DNA of 64,000 nt from Negadavirga shengliensis (GTDB lineage Bacteria; Bacteroidota; Bacteroidia; Cytophagales; Cyclobacteriaceae), in contig NZ_JBHSJJ010000008.1 of the NCBI RefSeq assembly GCF_042652345.1, forward strand, positions 1 to 64,000. Direction: 5' to 3'. A model generated the notes under the pieces. That model was not told where the DNA came from and made no database searches. It saw only the letters and a list, made by a program, of their open reading frames with translations. Below, piece by piece: positions 1 through 8,717 of the stretch. The translations under genes and the position numbers were made by a program. The stretch's first letter is position 1; each line of letters opens with the position of its first letter.

Positions 1-59
1 GTTAAGCCCTGCAGCGCCGATGGTACTGGGGTCACACCCGGGAGAGTAGGCCGCCGCCG
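1..59 (+). rRNA. rrf: 5S ribosomal RNA, 3' end (partial)
   Basis: The first ~59 bases match the 3' half of a bacterial 5S rRNA: the GCGCCGATGGTACTGGG segment, then a GGGAGAGTAGG block that forms the loop E / helix IV-V side. The 5' part lies before the window, so this is the tail of an rRNA operon read on the plus strand. The exact 3' end is approximate; a strong terminator follows 15 bases later. Confidence 0.9.
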
Positions 60-73
60 TATTATTCATAAGG

Positions 74-110
74 AGCCCCTTCCCGACAGCTGTCGGGAAG
101 GGGCTTTCTG
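74..110 (+). terminator. rRNA operon terminator hairpin
   Basis: Positions 74-105 form a perfect 16-bp inverted repeat with no unpaired loop bases in the DNA (AGCCCCTTCCCGACAG and its complement), followed by a short T-rich stretch. Its place 15 bases after the 5S rRNA end makes it the intrinsic terminator of the rRNA operon. Confidence 0.9.
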
Positions 111-130
111 CGTTCCGGGGGGATCCCGTC

Positions 131-480
131 CGGTTCCCCTGTTGCCCGTTCCCTGTTTCACGGACATTCTGTGGATAACGGACAGGAATGAAAAGTGCAC
201 GGGAGTTTTTGGCCGCTTCCCCGTTCCCGGGTTCCTGAACATTCGGTGGATAGCGGCTAGGAAGGAAGGTGCATGGAAGTTTTTGTCCTGTCCTGTTCTG
301 TTCCCCATTCCCTGTTCCCGGTTTCATGAACACTCCGTGAACGCTGAACAGTGAAAAACAAACGGGAGGCCTTCCTCCGCTTCCCTGTTCCCTGATTCCT
401 TGAACATTCGGTGGATAACGGACAGGAAAGAAAAGTGCACGGGAGTTTTTGTCCGGTTCCCCGTTCCCCGTTCCCTATTA
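131..480. repeat. Degenerate ~75-90 bp repeats after the rRNA operon
   Basis: About four diverged copies of one unit can be read at roughly 162-214, 237-288, 328-371 and 402-454. Each begins with GAACATTCGGTGGATA-like sequence, continues through a GGACAGGAA / GTGCACGGGAG block, and is followed by runs of TTCCC / GTTCCC words. Copies 1 and 4 are nearly identical and exactly 240 bases apart. Copies 2 and 3 are more diverged. Reading frames through the tract look like by-products of the repeats and resemble no protein, so no gene is called. Confidence 0.75.
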
Positions 481-687
481 CCTGCTTGGTAAATAAGAAA
501 AAGGAAATGTGAACCTATTTCGTCCATTTTCCGCCCGGTTTTAGGTGCAGAGAAGGGATTCCTCTTCCGTTTTTTTGGAAGATACTTTTTTATGATAAGT
601 TCGGTCATTGGGAAAAAGTGATATTGCCGGGCCGGATAATTTCCATTTTTAGGAATTAAATTGCAGTTTTGCACAAATTAATTTTCC
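481..687. other. Intergenic stretch before the dihydroorotase-like gene
   Basis: AT-rich spacer between the repeat tract and the gene at 688. It must hold that gene's promoter, but I see no clean TTTG / TAnnTTTG pair. A weak 5-bp stem (CTTCC, T-rich loop, GGAAG) lies near 570-587. Nothing else is recognisable. Confidence 0.4.
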
Positions 688-1935
688 ATGTCCGTTATAT
701 TCCAATCACTGAAAATAATCACAGATAAAGAAATACTTGAACCGGCTGATTATGTTTTTGACGGTAAAAGTATACAGTTACAGTCATCTGATACCGATAC
801 TGGCGACGCCACACGGATTGACTGTACGGGTTTACTTGGGTCGGAAGGCTGGATTGACCTCAGGTGTTTCGCAGGTGAGCCTGGATTGGAACACAGGGAA
901 ACTCTGGAGAGCCTGGGCGCGTGTCTTAAAAATGCAGGGATAGTGGAAGCCGTTTTGCTGCCCAATACTTTCCCCCCTGTACAATCAAAAAATGAAGTTT
1001 CCTATATACAAAGCAGGGCAAAGGATTTTCTTGCCACCATCCACGTGCAGGCTGCCGTGACCAAAAATATGGAAGGGGAGGATTTAACGGAAATGTTGGA
1101 CCTTTATCACAATGGTGTCAGGATTTTTGGGGAAGGCCTTGTGCCATTGTCCCATTCGGACAGAATGATGAAAGCACTCCAATATCTTCAGAAATTCAAC
1201 GGCACCTTATTTGACCATAGTTACGATCCTTTGATGGCGATTTTTGGCCATATGCATGAGGGGGTGGTTTCTACCACAATGGGGGTGAAGGGAATCCCGG
1301 ATATTGCAGAAGAAGTTGCGGTACGTAAGAATCTTGAAATATTACGCTATGCGGGGGGGCATTTGCATTTCCAGACCCTTAGTACCATCGGTGCTGTGGA
1401 ACAGATTAGACAAGCAAAGCAGGAGGGTTTGTCGGTAACCGCTGATGTGTCACTTTACCAGCTTCTATTTACCGACACGGACCTTACTGATTTTGATACA
1501 TCCCTGAAAGTATTGCCCCCATTTAGGGAACAAGCCCAAAAGGAGGCCCTAGTTGAAGGTTTAAAAGATGGGACCATAGATGCCATTGTCTCCAATCATG
1601 TTCCTCATGATTATGATGCCAAAAATATGGAATTTGATTTGGCACCTTTTGGTATGGCAGGGCTGCAGACCTTTGTTCCCGCGCTTGTTGAACTGGAGCC
1701 GGATTTGGGTTATCCCCTATTAATCAGTAAATTAACAAAGGGGCCGGCAAAAGTGCTGAAAAAGGCATCGACATCCTGGGATTCGCTTACTGTTTTTGAT
1801 CCCCATGCTGAATGGGAATTTGATCAACCAACCAACCCTTCGCCGAGCAGCAATTCCCCATGGTTTGGAAAAGGGCTAAAAGGAAGCGTAAAGTTTGTGG
1901 TGAACAAGGGGAAATTTGAAGAGGTAAATGTCTAA
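688..1935 (+). CDS. Dihydroorotase-like amidohydrolase lacking metal ligands
   Basis: A 415-residue protein with the amidohydrolase (dihydroorotase class I) fold. It has an N-terminal beta segment, the LLPNTFPPV strand, the TKN-E region and a C-terminal composite beta domain. Key catalytic residues are missing. The HxH metal motif expected in the sequence around residues 54-62 reads GWIDLRCFAGEPG. The TDHAPH motif that carries the catalytic aspartate reads SNHVPHD, with Asn303 in the Asp place. It is therefore probably not an active zinc dihydroorotase. By analogy with inactive dihydroorotase homologues that support aspartate transcarbamoylase it could be a structural or regulatory partner, but no pyrB lies nearby. 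Bacteroidota genomes commonly carry this variant annotated as dihydroorotase. First gene of the operon 688-4943; it overlaps the next gene by 8 bases. Confidence 0.85.
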   Translation: MSVIFQSLKIITDKEILEPADYVFDGKSIQLQSSDTDTGDATRIDCTGLLGSEGWIDLRCFAGEPGLEHRETLESLGACLKNAGIVEAVLLPNTFPPVQSKNEVSYIQSRAKDFLATIHVQAAVTKNMEGEDLTEMLDLYHNGVRIFGEGLVPLSHSDRMMKALQYLQKFNGTLFDHSYDPLMAIFGHMHEGVVSTTMGVKGIPDIAEEVAVRKNLEILRYAGGHLHFQTLSTIGAVEQIRQAKQEGLSVTADVSLYQLLFTDTDLTDFDTSLKVLPPFREQAQKEALVEGLKDGTIDAIVSNHVPHDYDAKNMEFDLAPFGMAGLQTFVPALVELEPDLGYPLLISKLTKGPAKVLKKASTSWDSLTVFDPHAEWEFDQPTNPSPSSNSPWFGKGLKGSVKFVVNKGKFEEVNV

Positions 1936-2443
1936 ATATTTTCAAGCTGCCTACCCTTTTGGGGTTGCGGGAGGGCTCCTGTGCATACTCTCTTTTTTAC
2001 TGATGCATTGGATGGGAATGGAACCCATTAACCTGACCCTTATATTTGGATACATCATCACCCCACTTTTTGTATTTATCGGGGTGAAAAATTTCAGGGA
2101 TAGGTTCAATGAAGGGCAATTGTACTTTTCCCAAGGTATGAGCGTCGGCTTTTTTGTGTACACCTTGATGGCGGCTATTTCAGCTGGATTCATTTACGCC
2201 TTCCTATGGGCTAATCCTCCTGTTTTTGAAACTTTCAAAGAAATCAATATTGCTTTGATGGAGGAGAAACGGGCACTTTTTGTGGAACAGCTTAGTCAGA
2301 AAGCTTTTGATGATACTTACGAAAGTATCCGGAAGATGAGTATTTGGGATGTTTCAGTGAATGATTTTTTGAGAAAAATCATTCCTGGATTGTTCTTTAC
2401 TATAATAATTTCCATAATTTTAAAAAGGACTTTTAAATCATAA
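1928..2443 (+). CDS. DUF4199 family membrane protein
   Basis: A 171-residue protein of the DUF4199 family, found almost only in Bacteroidota; its function is not known. Four hydrophobic segments are visible (about residues 10-28, 36-53, 72-93 and 149-166). A soluble, charged stretch (about residues 95-145) lies between the third and fourth. The ATG overlaps the end of the dihydroorotase-like gene by 8 bases, suggesting translational coupling. The next gene is a second, diverged copy of the same family. Association with glycosyltransferases downstream hints at an envelope role, but this is inference only. Confidence 0.8.
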   Translation: MSKYFQAAYPFGVAGGLLCILSFLLMHWMGMEPINLTLIFGYIITPLFVFIGVKNFRDRFNEGQLYFSQGMSVGFFVYTLMAAISAGFIYAFLWANPPVFETFKEINIALMEEKRALFVEQLSQKAFDDTYESIRKMSIWDVSVNDFLRKIIPGLFFTIIISIILKRTFKS

Positions 2444-2455
2444 ACTGGTTAATAT

Positions 2456-3001
2456 ATGGAAAATACGACTTCTCCTGTACAAGCCTCGGTAAAATCCGGG
2501 ATGATTATCGGTTTGTTGATGTTGATCATCAACTTTGTTATTTATTTTATTGATTACAGCCTTTTAGTGGCTGCCTGGTACAATATTTTCGTTTTGATAT
2601 TGTTTTTTGCACTGATCATCTATTTTGGAAGACAGTACAGAAAGGAAATCGGGGGTTACATGACCTTCAGTACGGCCTTTCAGTTTTCATTTGTAACCTT
2701 GATTATCAGCGGGCTAATTGCCACCATAGGCAGTGTTCTGCTTTATTCTGTCATTGATCCCGGTCTACCGGAGATACTGGTGGAGCGTCAGTTGGAAGGC
2801 ATGTTAAGCATGCTTGATAAATTTGGGGCCGGAGATAGCATTTCGGCGGACCAATTGGATGAAATGAGAAGTGAAATGAGCCGTTCTTATACTGTTATGG
2901 GACAAATTAAGGCCTTTGGTTTTGCTCTGATCATCTATGCTATCATGTCCCTGATATTAGGGGCCATTCTAAAGAAAAGGGACAAATCGCTGGATTATTA
3001 A
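2456..3001 (+). CDS. DUF4199 family membrane protein, second copy
   Basis: A 181-residue DUF4199 protein with the same plan as its upstream neighbour: two N-terminal membrane helices (about residues 15-35 and 40-57), a third near 75-97, a charged loop rich in Met, Glu and Asp, and a C-terminal helix (about 150-172). The tandem arrangement suggests an old duplication, and the two proteins may pair. It starts 12 bases after the first copy and ends 5 bases before the glycosyltransferase gene, so it is part of one operon. Function unknown. Confidence 0.8.
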   Translation: MENTTSPVQASVKSGMIIGLLMLIINFVIYFIDYSLLVAAWYNIFVLILFFALIIYFGRQYRKEIGGYMTFSTAFQFSFVTLIISGLIATIGSVLLYSVIDPGLPEILVERQLEGMLSMLDKFGAGDSISADQLDEMRSEMSRSYTVMGQIKAFGFALIIYAIMSLILGAILKKRDKSLDY

Positions 3002-3006
3002 ACGAC

Positions 3007-3969
3007 ATGCTTCAAATCTCTGTCATCGTACCTGTATTTAACGAAGAAGAATCCTTACCGGAATTGATGCAATGGCTAAAGACTGTTTTGGAAGCTGAGG
3101 GGTTTGAATATGAGGTGATTTTTGTAGATGATGGAAGTACAGACGAGTCCTGGAAGGTGATCAAGGACCTGGCCGGGGAAAACCCAAACATCAGGGCAGT
3201 GGGCTTTATCCGAAATTACGGTAAGTCTGCCGCTCTGGATATAGGCTTTTCCAAAGCAAGGGGAGAAGTGGTGGTGACCCTGGATGCAGACCTGCAGGAT
3301 AATCCCGGGGAGATACCTGGTTTGTACAAAATGGTTATGGGGGAAGGTTTCGATATTGTCTCGGGATGGAAGAAAAAGAGGCATGATCCCATCACCAAGA
3401 CTTTACCCTCGCGTTTTTTTAATTGGGTAACCCGGCTGATTTCCGGAATTCAGTTGCACGATTTTAATTGCGGACTGAAAGCTTATAAAAAGAAAGTAGT
3501 GAAAAATATCCATATTTATGGAGAAATGCACCGGTATATCCCTCTGATAGCCAAATGGAATGGATTTGGAAAAATAGGAGAAAAGGAAGTGACACACCAA
3601 GCCCGCAAATATGGGCAGACTAAATTTGGTTTCGAGAGGTTCATTAATGGTTTTTTGGACCTGATATCGGTCTCATTTGTAAACCGTTATAAAAAGAACC
3701 CCATGCACTTTTTTGGTACTTTAGGGACATTATCCTTTTTCACGGGATTTATAATCACTTTCCTTTTGGTATATGAGAAAATCCACGGACTGAGAAACAA
3801 CATTCCGGTGAGAGAGATTACTGAGCAACCTCTCTTCTTTTTGGCCTTGGTTGCCGTGGTAGTGGGGATGCAGCTTTTTTTGACGGGGTTTTTAGCTGAA
3901 ATGATGACCTCGAACACTTCCCGGCGGTCAGATTACAATATTTCTGAGGAAATCAATTGGGACAATTGA
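3007..3969 (+). CDS. Family 2 glycosyltransferase with C-terminal membrane anchor
   Basis: A 320-residue protein with a GT-A domain (about residues 1-230) and two C-terminal membrane helices (about 238-258 and 278-300), the layout of DPM1/GtrB/ArnC-like polyprenyl-phosphate glycosyltransferases. Visible motifs are VPVFNEEESLP at the N terminus, FVDDGSTDES, and the DADLQD metal/nucleotide-sugar motif. These enzymes move a sugar from a nucleotide donor to undecaprenyl phosphate at the inner membrane. The sugar cannot be told from sequence. The stop codon overlaps the ATG of the next glycosyltransferase by one base (TGATG). Confidence 0.88.
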   Translation: MLQISVIVPVFNEEESLPELMQWLKTVLEAEGFEYEVIFVDDGSTDESWKVIKDLAGENPNIRAVGFIRNYGKSAALDIGFSKARGEVVVTLDADLQDNPGEIPGLYKMVMGEGFDIVSGWKKKRHDPITKTLPSRFFNWVTRLISGIQLHDFNCGLKAYKKKVVKNIHIYGEMHRYIPLIAKWNGFGKIGEKEVTHQARKYGQTKFGFERFINGFLDLISVSFVNRYKKNPMHFFGTLGTLSFFTGFIITFLLVYEKIHGLRNNIPVREITEQPLFFLALVAVVVGMQLFLTGFLAEMMTSNTSRRSDYNISEEINWDN

Positions 3970-4943
3970 TGTTTTTCTCTGTCATCATTCCCGTATATAA
4001 TAGGCCGGAAGAGACGGAGGAATTGCTGAACAGCCTTTATCTCCAGGATTTTAAGGATTTTGAAGTGATCATTGTGGATGATGGTTCTTACCGTACTTGT
4101 GAACACACGCTTCAAAAGTTTGCCAAAACCATGCGGGTAAACTATTATTACCAAAATAATACCGGACAGGGTTTTGCCAGAAACCTGGGAATGGAAAAGG
4201 CCAAAGGAAATTATTTCGTTTTTTTTGACTCAGACTGTATTGTTCCGAGCGGTTATTTATCCATACTGTACCAGGCTATTCAAATAAAAGGATTGGATGC
4301 CCATGGAGGGCCCGATGATGCCGGAGCGGATTTCAGCGCCTGGCAAAAAGCGATGAATTTCAGCATGACGTCTTTTTGGACCACCGGCGGTATACGGGGA
4401 AAGGTAAAAAACCCCGCTGCTTATCAGGCCAGGGGCTATAATATGGGCTTTGCCCGAAAGGTTTATGAACGCCTGGGTGGTTTTATCCATCCCAATATGG
4501 CCGAAGATATAGAGATGAGCTTAAGGATCAAAAAGGCAGGTTTCCGGCTGGAATTGGTCAAAGAGGCTGTTGTATATCACCGGCGAAAAAACACTTTCTC
4601 ATCATTCGTAAAACAGGCTTTTCAGTTTGGCAGAAACCGGGTGTTTGTGTCTAATTTTCATCCTGAAGCGGTGAAACCGGTCCATCTGCTGCCGTTCTTC
4701 TACGTTCTGGGGCTGGTTGGATTGCTGCTTTTTAATTGGCTAGCGGCCAGATGGTTGTTATTTCTGGGGTTAGGATATCTGACATGGTCCGTCTGCGTAT
4801 TGGTCTCATCCACATGGCAAAACAGGTCGGTTTCAATAGGTTTGCTTTCAGTTTTAACCTCGGTGGGCCAGTTGTGTGGCTATGGGAGCGGAATTGTTTA
4901 TGGCTATTTATTTGACAAAACATGGGAAAGAGGCAGTAGATAA
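3969..4943 (+). CDS. Family 2 glycosyltransferase
   Basis: A 324-residue GT2 enzyme read from the ATG at 3969. A TTG four codons earlier is possible but less likely, because the TGATG overlap with the upstream stop favours the ATG. Motifs are SVIIPVYNRPEE, VDDGS, the DxD motif in FFDSDC, and AEDIEMSLRIKKAG, which holds the catalytic ED pair. Two or three C-terminal hydrophobic segments (about residues 235-285) and a final Gly-rich stretch suggest membrane association. It is the last gene of the operon. The acceptor is unknown; cell-surface glycan or glycolipid synthesis is likely. Confidence 0.87.
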   Translation: MFFSVIIPVYNRPEETEELLNSLYLQDFKDFEVIIVDDGSYRTCEHTLQKFAKTMRVNYYYQNNTGQGFARNLGMEKAKGNYFVFFDSDCIVPSGYLSILYQAIQIKGLDAHGGPDDAGADFSAWQKAMNFSMTSFWTTGGIRGKVKNPAAYQARGYNMGFARKVYERLGGFIHPNMAEDIEMSLRIKKAGFRLELVKEAVVYHRRKNTFSSFVKQAFQFGRNRVFVSNFHPEAVKPVHLLPFFYVLGLVGLLLFNWLAARWLLFLGLGYLTWSVCVLVSSTWQNRSVSIGLLSVLTSVGQLCGYGSGIVYGYLFDKTWERGSR

Positions 4944-5008
4944 GGTCTCATCGCTAACCTTCGCCTGTTACAGGGATTGCGGCAGGGCATTCAATTATTA
5001 CCGATGCT

Positions 5009-5788
5009 TTAGTTTTTGTTTCCGCCCTTTTCACAATAGTAGATGACTTCTTTCGGCGGCAGCGCGTGCTTTTTAATCATCTCTTCAGAAAGCTGGTTTA
5101 CAAAATGGTTCTCACTTACTTTCAATCCTGACCGGCTTAAGCGCTGTGCATAATCTTTTCCATATTTCCTTACGTGATCCCTTTGCCCAAATACCCGCTC
5201 CCTCTCCTTAGCTGAGGTGATGTTGGGATCTTCAAGGGTTTTTTCCAGATCATACACAGGCGACTGGATGATGCCCCAGCCATTTGGCTTCAACACCCGG
5301 TTGATTTCCCAGCATGCCCGCAGGTCATCTTCCACATGTTCCAGCACATGATTGCAAAACACTACATCAAAGCTCTTGTCAGGAAAGGGGATCTCATGGA
5401 TATCCATTTTCACCTTCGCCAATGGCGATTCAAGGTCGCCGGTCACATATTCCAGATTGGGAAGCTTCTCAAAGCGATCCAAAAAACACAGCTCAGGTGC
5501 GATATGAAGAACCCGCAATTTTTTGCTGAAAAAGGAGGTCTCTTTTTTCAGAAACAACCACATTAAGCGATGTCTTTCCAAGGCGAGACAGTTGGGGCAA
5601 AGGGCATTCTCTCTCGCTTTGCGCCCGTAAGGCAAAAATTCCCGGAATTTCCGCTCGCAAACCGTACATTGGACATTATTTCCCGTATAGAATACAGCGG
5701 CGATGCGCAGTAAAACATGGCTGAAACGTTGTAGGTGTTTTCGGGGGATATAACGGATGGTCCAGCTGACAAGTGGTTTTAAAGGCAT
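5009..5788 (-). CDS. SAM-dependent class I methyltransferase with zinc-ribbon N terminus
   Basis: A 259-residue protein on the minus strand. Residues ~40-70 hold two CxxC pairs (CTVC and CPNC), a zinc-ribbon-like knuckle often seen before such domains. A Methyltransf_11-type domain follows: the VTGDLES acidic strand, FDVVFCNHVLEHVED and INRVLKPNGWG. It probably methylates a small molecule or glycan; the substrate cannot be predicted. It is a single-gene unit, oriented against the glycosyltransferase operon and divergent from the macA-like gene, with a ~240-base spacer. Confidence 0.8.
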   Translation of the reverse strand: MPLKPLVSWTIRYIPRKHLQRFSHVLLRIAAVFYTGNNVQCTVCERKFREFLPYGRKARENALCPNCLALERHRLMWLFLKKETSFFSKKLRVLHIAPELCFLDRFEKLPNLEYVTGDLESPLAKVKMDIHEIPFPDKSFDVVFCNHVLEHVEDDLRACWEINRVLKPNGWGIIQSPVYDLEKTLEDPNITSAKERERVFGQRDHVRKYGKDYAQRLSRSGLKVSENHFVNQLSEEMIKKHALPPKEVIYYCEKGGNKN

Positions 5789-6001
5789 TTTTCAGGAATT
5801 TCTCAGGTTAATCAGGTTAAATGAATGATGCTGTCTATGCCCCCCTGCCTTTTTTCGAGGAAAGGGACGGGCAATAAAGCGCAAGTTAATAATTGTTACA
5901 ATAATTGCGGAGACAAATCAGGATCATTCTGCAGCCGGTTTTATTTTACGTCAATGGCGAAATAAATTGGTCATTGGGGAGGAACCCGCCACCGAAAAGT
6001 T

Positions 6002-6009
6002 TAAATTTG
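6002..6009 (+). promoter_or_regulatory. Candidate -7 box before the macA-like gene
   Basis: TAAATTTG matches the Bacteroidota -7 consensus TAnnTTTG, 21 bases before the ATG. The best TTG upstream (5974) gives a spacer somewhat longer than usual, so only the -7 box is called. The rest of the 5789-6030 spacer shows nothing else. Confidence 0.4.
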
Positions 6010-6030
6010 TAAATATAGATTACAATTAGA

Positions 6031-7356
6031 ATGAAGAAGAACCTTATATATGTAGCGGTCGGTAGTCTCGTGGTAATTGTGATTTTGTACTTTTTCTTTA
6101 CCCAGGGCGGACCCGGAGCGAGCAATGACCTCCTGGCCTCGGTCAGACAGGGGAAGTTTAAAGTAGAGATCACCACCACGGGGGAATTGGAAGCGCTTCG
6201 TTCTGTTCAAGTCTTCGGACCTTCGGAAGCACGGAAGTTCAGAATAGGTAACTTCACCATTGATAAAATGGTAGATGAAGGTACCGTGGTGAAAAAAGGC
6301 GAATTTATCTGTTCCATTGATAAGACTGAATTATTTGGCCGGCTGGAAGATAAGCGGCTGGATCTGGAGCAGATCCGGGCACAATATGAACAGACACAGC
6401 TGGATACTTCTCTCAATTTAAGGGTAGAGAGAGACAATATCCTCAATTTGGAATATATTGTACAGGAGCAGGAACTTATTCTTGAACAGTCCCAATTTGA
6501 GCCACCTGCCATCATCAAGCAGAACGAATACAACCTTGAAAAGGCCAAAAGGGAGTTTGATCAGGCCAAGGAAAGGTACCGCATCAAGACCATGCAGGAA
6601 AGAGCAAGGATGGTAGAAGTAGGAGCGAAACTCCGGGAAGTAGAAGCGGAAGTGAACCAAATGATAGATGTTTTGGATAAATTTGTGGTGCTTGCGCCAC
6701 AGGACGGTATGGTGATTTATGTGACCAACCGGGGGAACAAAGTGAAGGAAGGAAGCCAGATCAGTTCCTGGAACCCTGTGGTGGCTACCCTGCCTGACCT
6801 TACTTCCATGCAAAGCATTACCTATGTGAACGAAGTGGATATCCGTAGGGTGAAAACCGGTCAATCGGTAGAAATCGGAATGGATGCCTTTCCGGATAAA
6901 AAATATACGGGAAAGGTGACAAAAGTGGCCAATGTGGGGCAACAGCGGCCTAATTCTGATGCCAAAGTGTTTGAAGTGGTGGTCCGGATCAACGAGAGTG
7001 ATCCTATGCTCCGGCCCTCTATGACCACCAGCAACGCCATTATCGCCGAACAACTGGAAGATGTACTGTATGTGCCTCTGGAAGCCATCAATGTCGAAAA
7101 CGATAGCATCAATTACGTTTATCTCAAAAATGGCGTGAAGCAGGAAGTGAAAATGGGAATGACCAATGCCAACGACGTGGTAATCGAAAAAGGACTGAAT
7201 ATAGGAGACCGGGTGTATCTCAATACACCCAATTGGGGAGCAAACCTGGCTGTACGTCTGCTTGATGAATTGAATGGGAAAAGAAACCTTGACGATCCTG
7301 AAGAGCCTGTGGCTGCCGTTGACAGAAACCAGACTTTTTTAAAGGATAATCCATGA
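6031..7356 (+). CDS. Periplasmic adaptor (HlyD/MacA family)
   Basis: A 441-residue membrane-fusion protein. It has an N-terminal membrane anchor (about residues 7-25), a split biotinyl-lipoyl-like domain around a long charged coiled coil (about 105-205), then beta-barrel and membrane-proximal domains. FVVLAPQDGMVIYV marks the second lipoyl half. It would bridge an inner-membrane MacB-like permease and an outer-membrane TolC channel. Both partners follow directly (7401 and 8710), making a tripartite efflux or lipid/peptide export set. The ATP-binding subunit expected in such operons is not present nearby. Confidence 0.88.
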   Translation: MKKNLIYVAVGSLVVIVILYFFFTQGGPGASNDLLASVRQGKFKVEITTTGELEALRSVQVFGPSEARKFRIGNFTIDKMVDEGTVVKKGEFICSIDKTELFGRLEDKRLDLEQIRAQYEQTQLDTSLNLRVERDNILNLEYIVQEQELILEQSQFEPPAIIKQNEYNLEKAKREFDQAKERYRIKTMQERARMVEVGAKLREVEAEVNQMIDVLDKFVVLAPQDGMVIYVTNRGNKVKEGSQISSWNPVVATLPDLTSMQSITYVNEVDIRRVKTGQSVEIGMDAFPDKKYTGKVTKVANVGQQRPNSDAKVFEVVVRINESDPMLRPSMTTSNAIIAEQLEDVLYVPLEAINVENDSINYVYLKNGVKQEVKMGMTNANDVVIEKGLNIGDRVYLNTPNWGANLAVRLLDELNGKRNLDDPEEPVAAVDRNQTFLKDNP

Positions 7357-7400
7357 TTTGCAGCGTCGTGATGCATTTCAGCCAAGTTTAAAACGCAAGT

Positions 7401-8717
7401 ATGTTAAGCGAAAGGTTAAAAGCTAACTTTTATATTGCTTTTGAGGCTGTATTGGCCAATAAGATGCGCTCGTTGCTGACGGCACTGGGAATTATTTTTG
7501 GGGTGGCGGCGGTGATCGCCATGTTGGCGATTGGGACCGGCGCCCAACAGGAAATCATGGAGCAGATCAAGCTGGTCGGGGTAAACAACATCGTGATAGA
7601 ACCGATAGTCGAGCAGATCGAGGAAGAAGTGGATGAGAGCAGCGGCCTGGAGAAGGAGAGAGGCAAATTCTCACCCGGGCTAAAATTAGAGGATGTGGAA
7701 GCCATCCGTACCACGATACCGGGCATCAACAATATCAGCCCGGAAATAGTATTTGATACCCATATCGTCAAGAGTGGGATACGCAGGTCTGCCAAGCTGG
7801 TGGGGGTGACGCCCGCTTATTTTGATGTGCTGGACTTCCGGTTGAAAGAGGGCCGGATGTTTAGCAAAAAAAACCTGATCAAAGGGGATGCTGTCTGCAT
7901 CATTGGGAGGAGCGTTCAATCCAAATTTTTCCCGAAAGAAAATCCTGTGGGAAAGAAGATCAAAAGCGGCAATCAGTGGCTGGAGGTTATTGGTGTCCTG
8001 GAGGAGAGGATGGTATCAGAATCCAGCATCTCCAAATTGGGAATCCGGGATTTTAACATGGATGTATATATTCCTATCCAAACCATGCTGATCCGCTATA
8101 AGAACCGTGACCTGGTTACGGAATTTGCGCTGAGAAGTAACAACGGGAATTCCCAACGCTCCAATTATCACCAAATCGATAAGCTTGTGGTTCAGGTAGA
8201 AGAAAGTGAAACACTTTCCCCAACTGCCGAAGTACTGGCTAAAATGTTGGAAAGAAGACATTACAATGTGGTGGATTTTGAGGTGACCATCCCCGAATTG
8301 CTTTTAAAACAACAACAGCGGACGCAAAACATCTTTAATATCGTGTTGGGAGCCATTGCAGGCATATCACTTTTGGTAGGAGGAATAGGCATTATGAACA
8401 TCATGCTGGCCTCTGTGATGGAAAGAATAAAAGAAATAGGCCTAAGACTTTCGTTAGGAGCAAAAAAATCCGATATTGTAAATCAGTTTCTATTTGAATC
8501 CATTATGATCAGTATATCGGGCGGTTTAATCGGAGTGATTTTGGGGATAATTTTGGCGCATCTGGTGTCTACCTTTGCCGAATTCCCCACTGTAATTACC
8601 ATGCCATCCATTATATTGTCATTTGGAGTGGCTGCTACAGTGGGATTGGTTTTTGGGATCACCCCTGCAAAAAGGGCAGCCAGTCAGGACCCCATAACCT
8701 CATTACGATATGAATGA
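7401..8717 (+). CDS. MacB/FtsX-type ABC transporter permease
   Basis: A 438-residue permease with the MacB_PCD-FtsX layout: one N-terminal helix (about residues 22-45, in MRSLLTALGIIFGVAAVIAM), a large periplasmic domain (~50-310), and three C-terminal helices. The conserved GIGIMNIMLASVMER-EIGLR block is visible, and the protein ends with the usual PI-SLRYE tail. There is no fused ATPase, unlike E. coli MacB, so a separate LolD-like ATPase must be supplied from elsewhere. It overlaps the start of the TolC-like gene by 8 bases. Confidence 0.9.
   Translation: MLSERLKANFYIAFEAVLANKMRSLLTALGIIFGVAAVIAMLAIGTGAQQEIMEQIKLVGVNNIVIEPIVEQIEEEVDESSGLEKERGKFSPGLKLEDVEAIRTTIPGINNISPEIVFDTHIVKSGIRRSAKLVGVTPAYFDVLDFRLKEGRMFSKKNLIKGDAVCIIGRSVQSKFFPKENPVGKKIKSGNQWLEVIGVLEERMVSESSISKLGIRDFNMDVYIPIQTMLIRYKNRDLVTEFALRSNNGNSQRSNYHQIDKLVVQVEESETLSPTAEVLAKMLERRHYNVVDFEVTIPELLLKQQQRTQNIFNIVLGAIAGISLLVGGIGIMNIMLASVMERIKEIGLRLSLGAKKSDIVNQFLFESIMISISGGLIGVILGIILAHLVSTFAEFPTVITMPSIILSFGVAATVGLVFGITPAKRAASQDPITSLRYE

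Noticed and set aside
131..480. CRISPR array
   Set aside because: The copies are diverged, unevenly spaced (75-90 bases), have no unique spacers, and no cas genes are in the window.
66..674. Reading frames through the post-rRNA repeat tract
   Set aside because: They repeat the same words as the tract itself, lack protein-like composition and resemble no family, so they are by-products of the repeats.
6418..7053. 211-codon minus-strand frame over the macA-like gene
   Set aside because: It lies in the shadow of a recognised gene, is His/Phe-rich in the manner of antisense frames, and has no homology or signals of its own.
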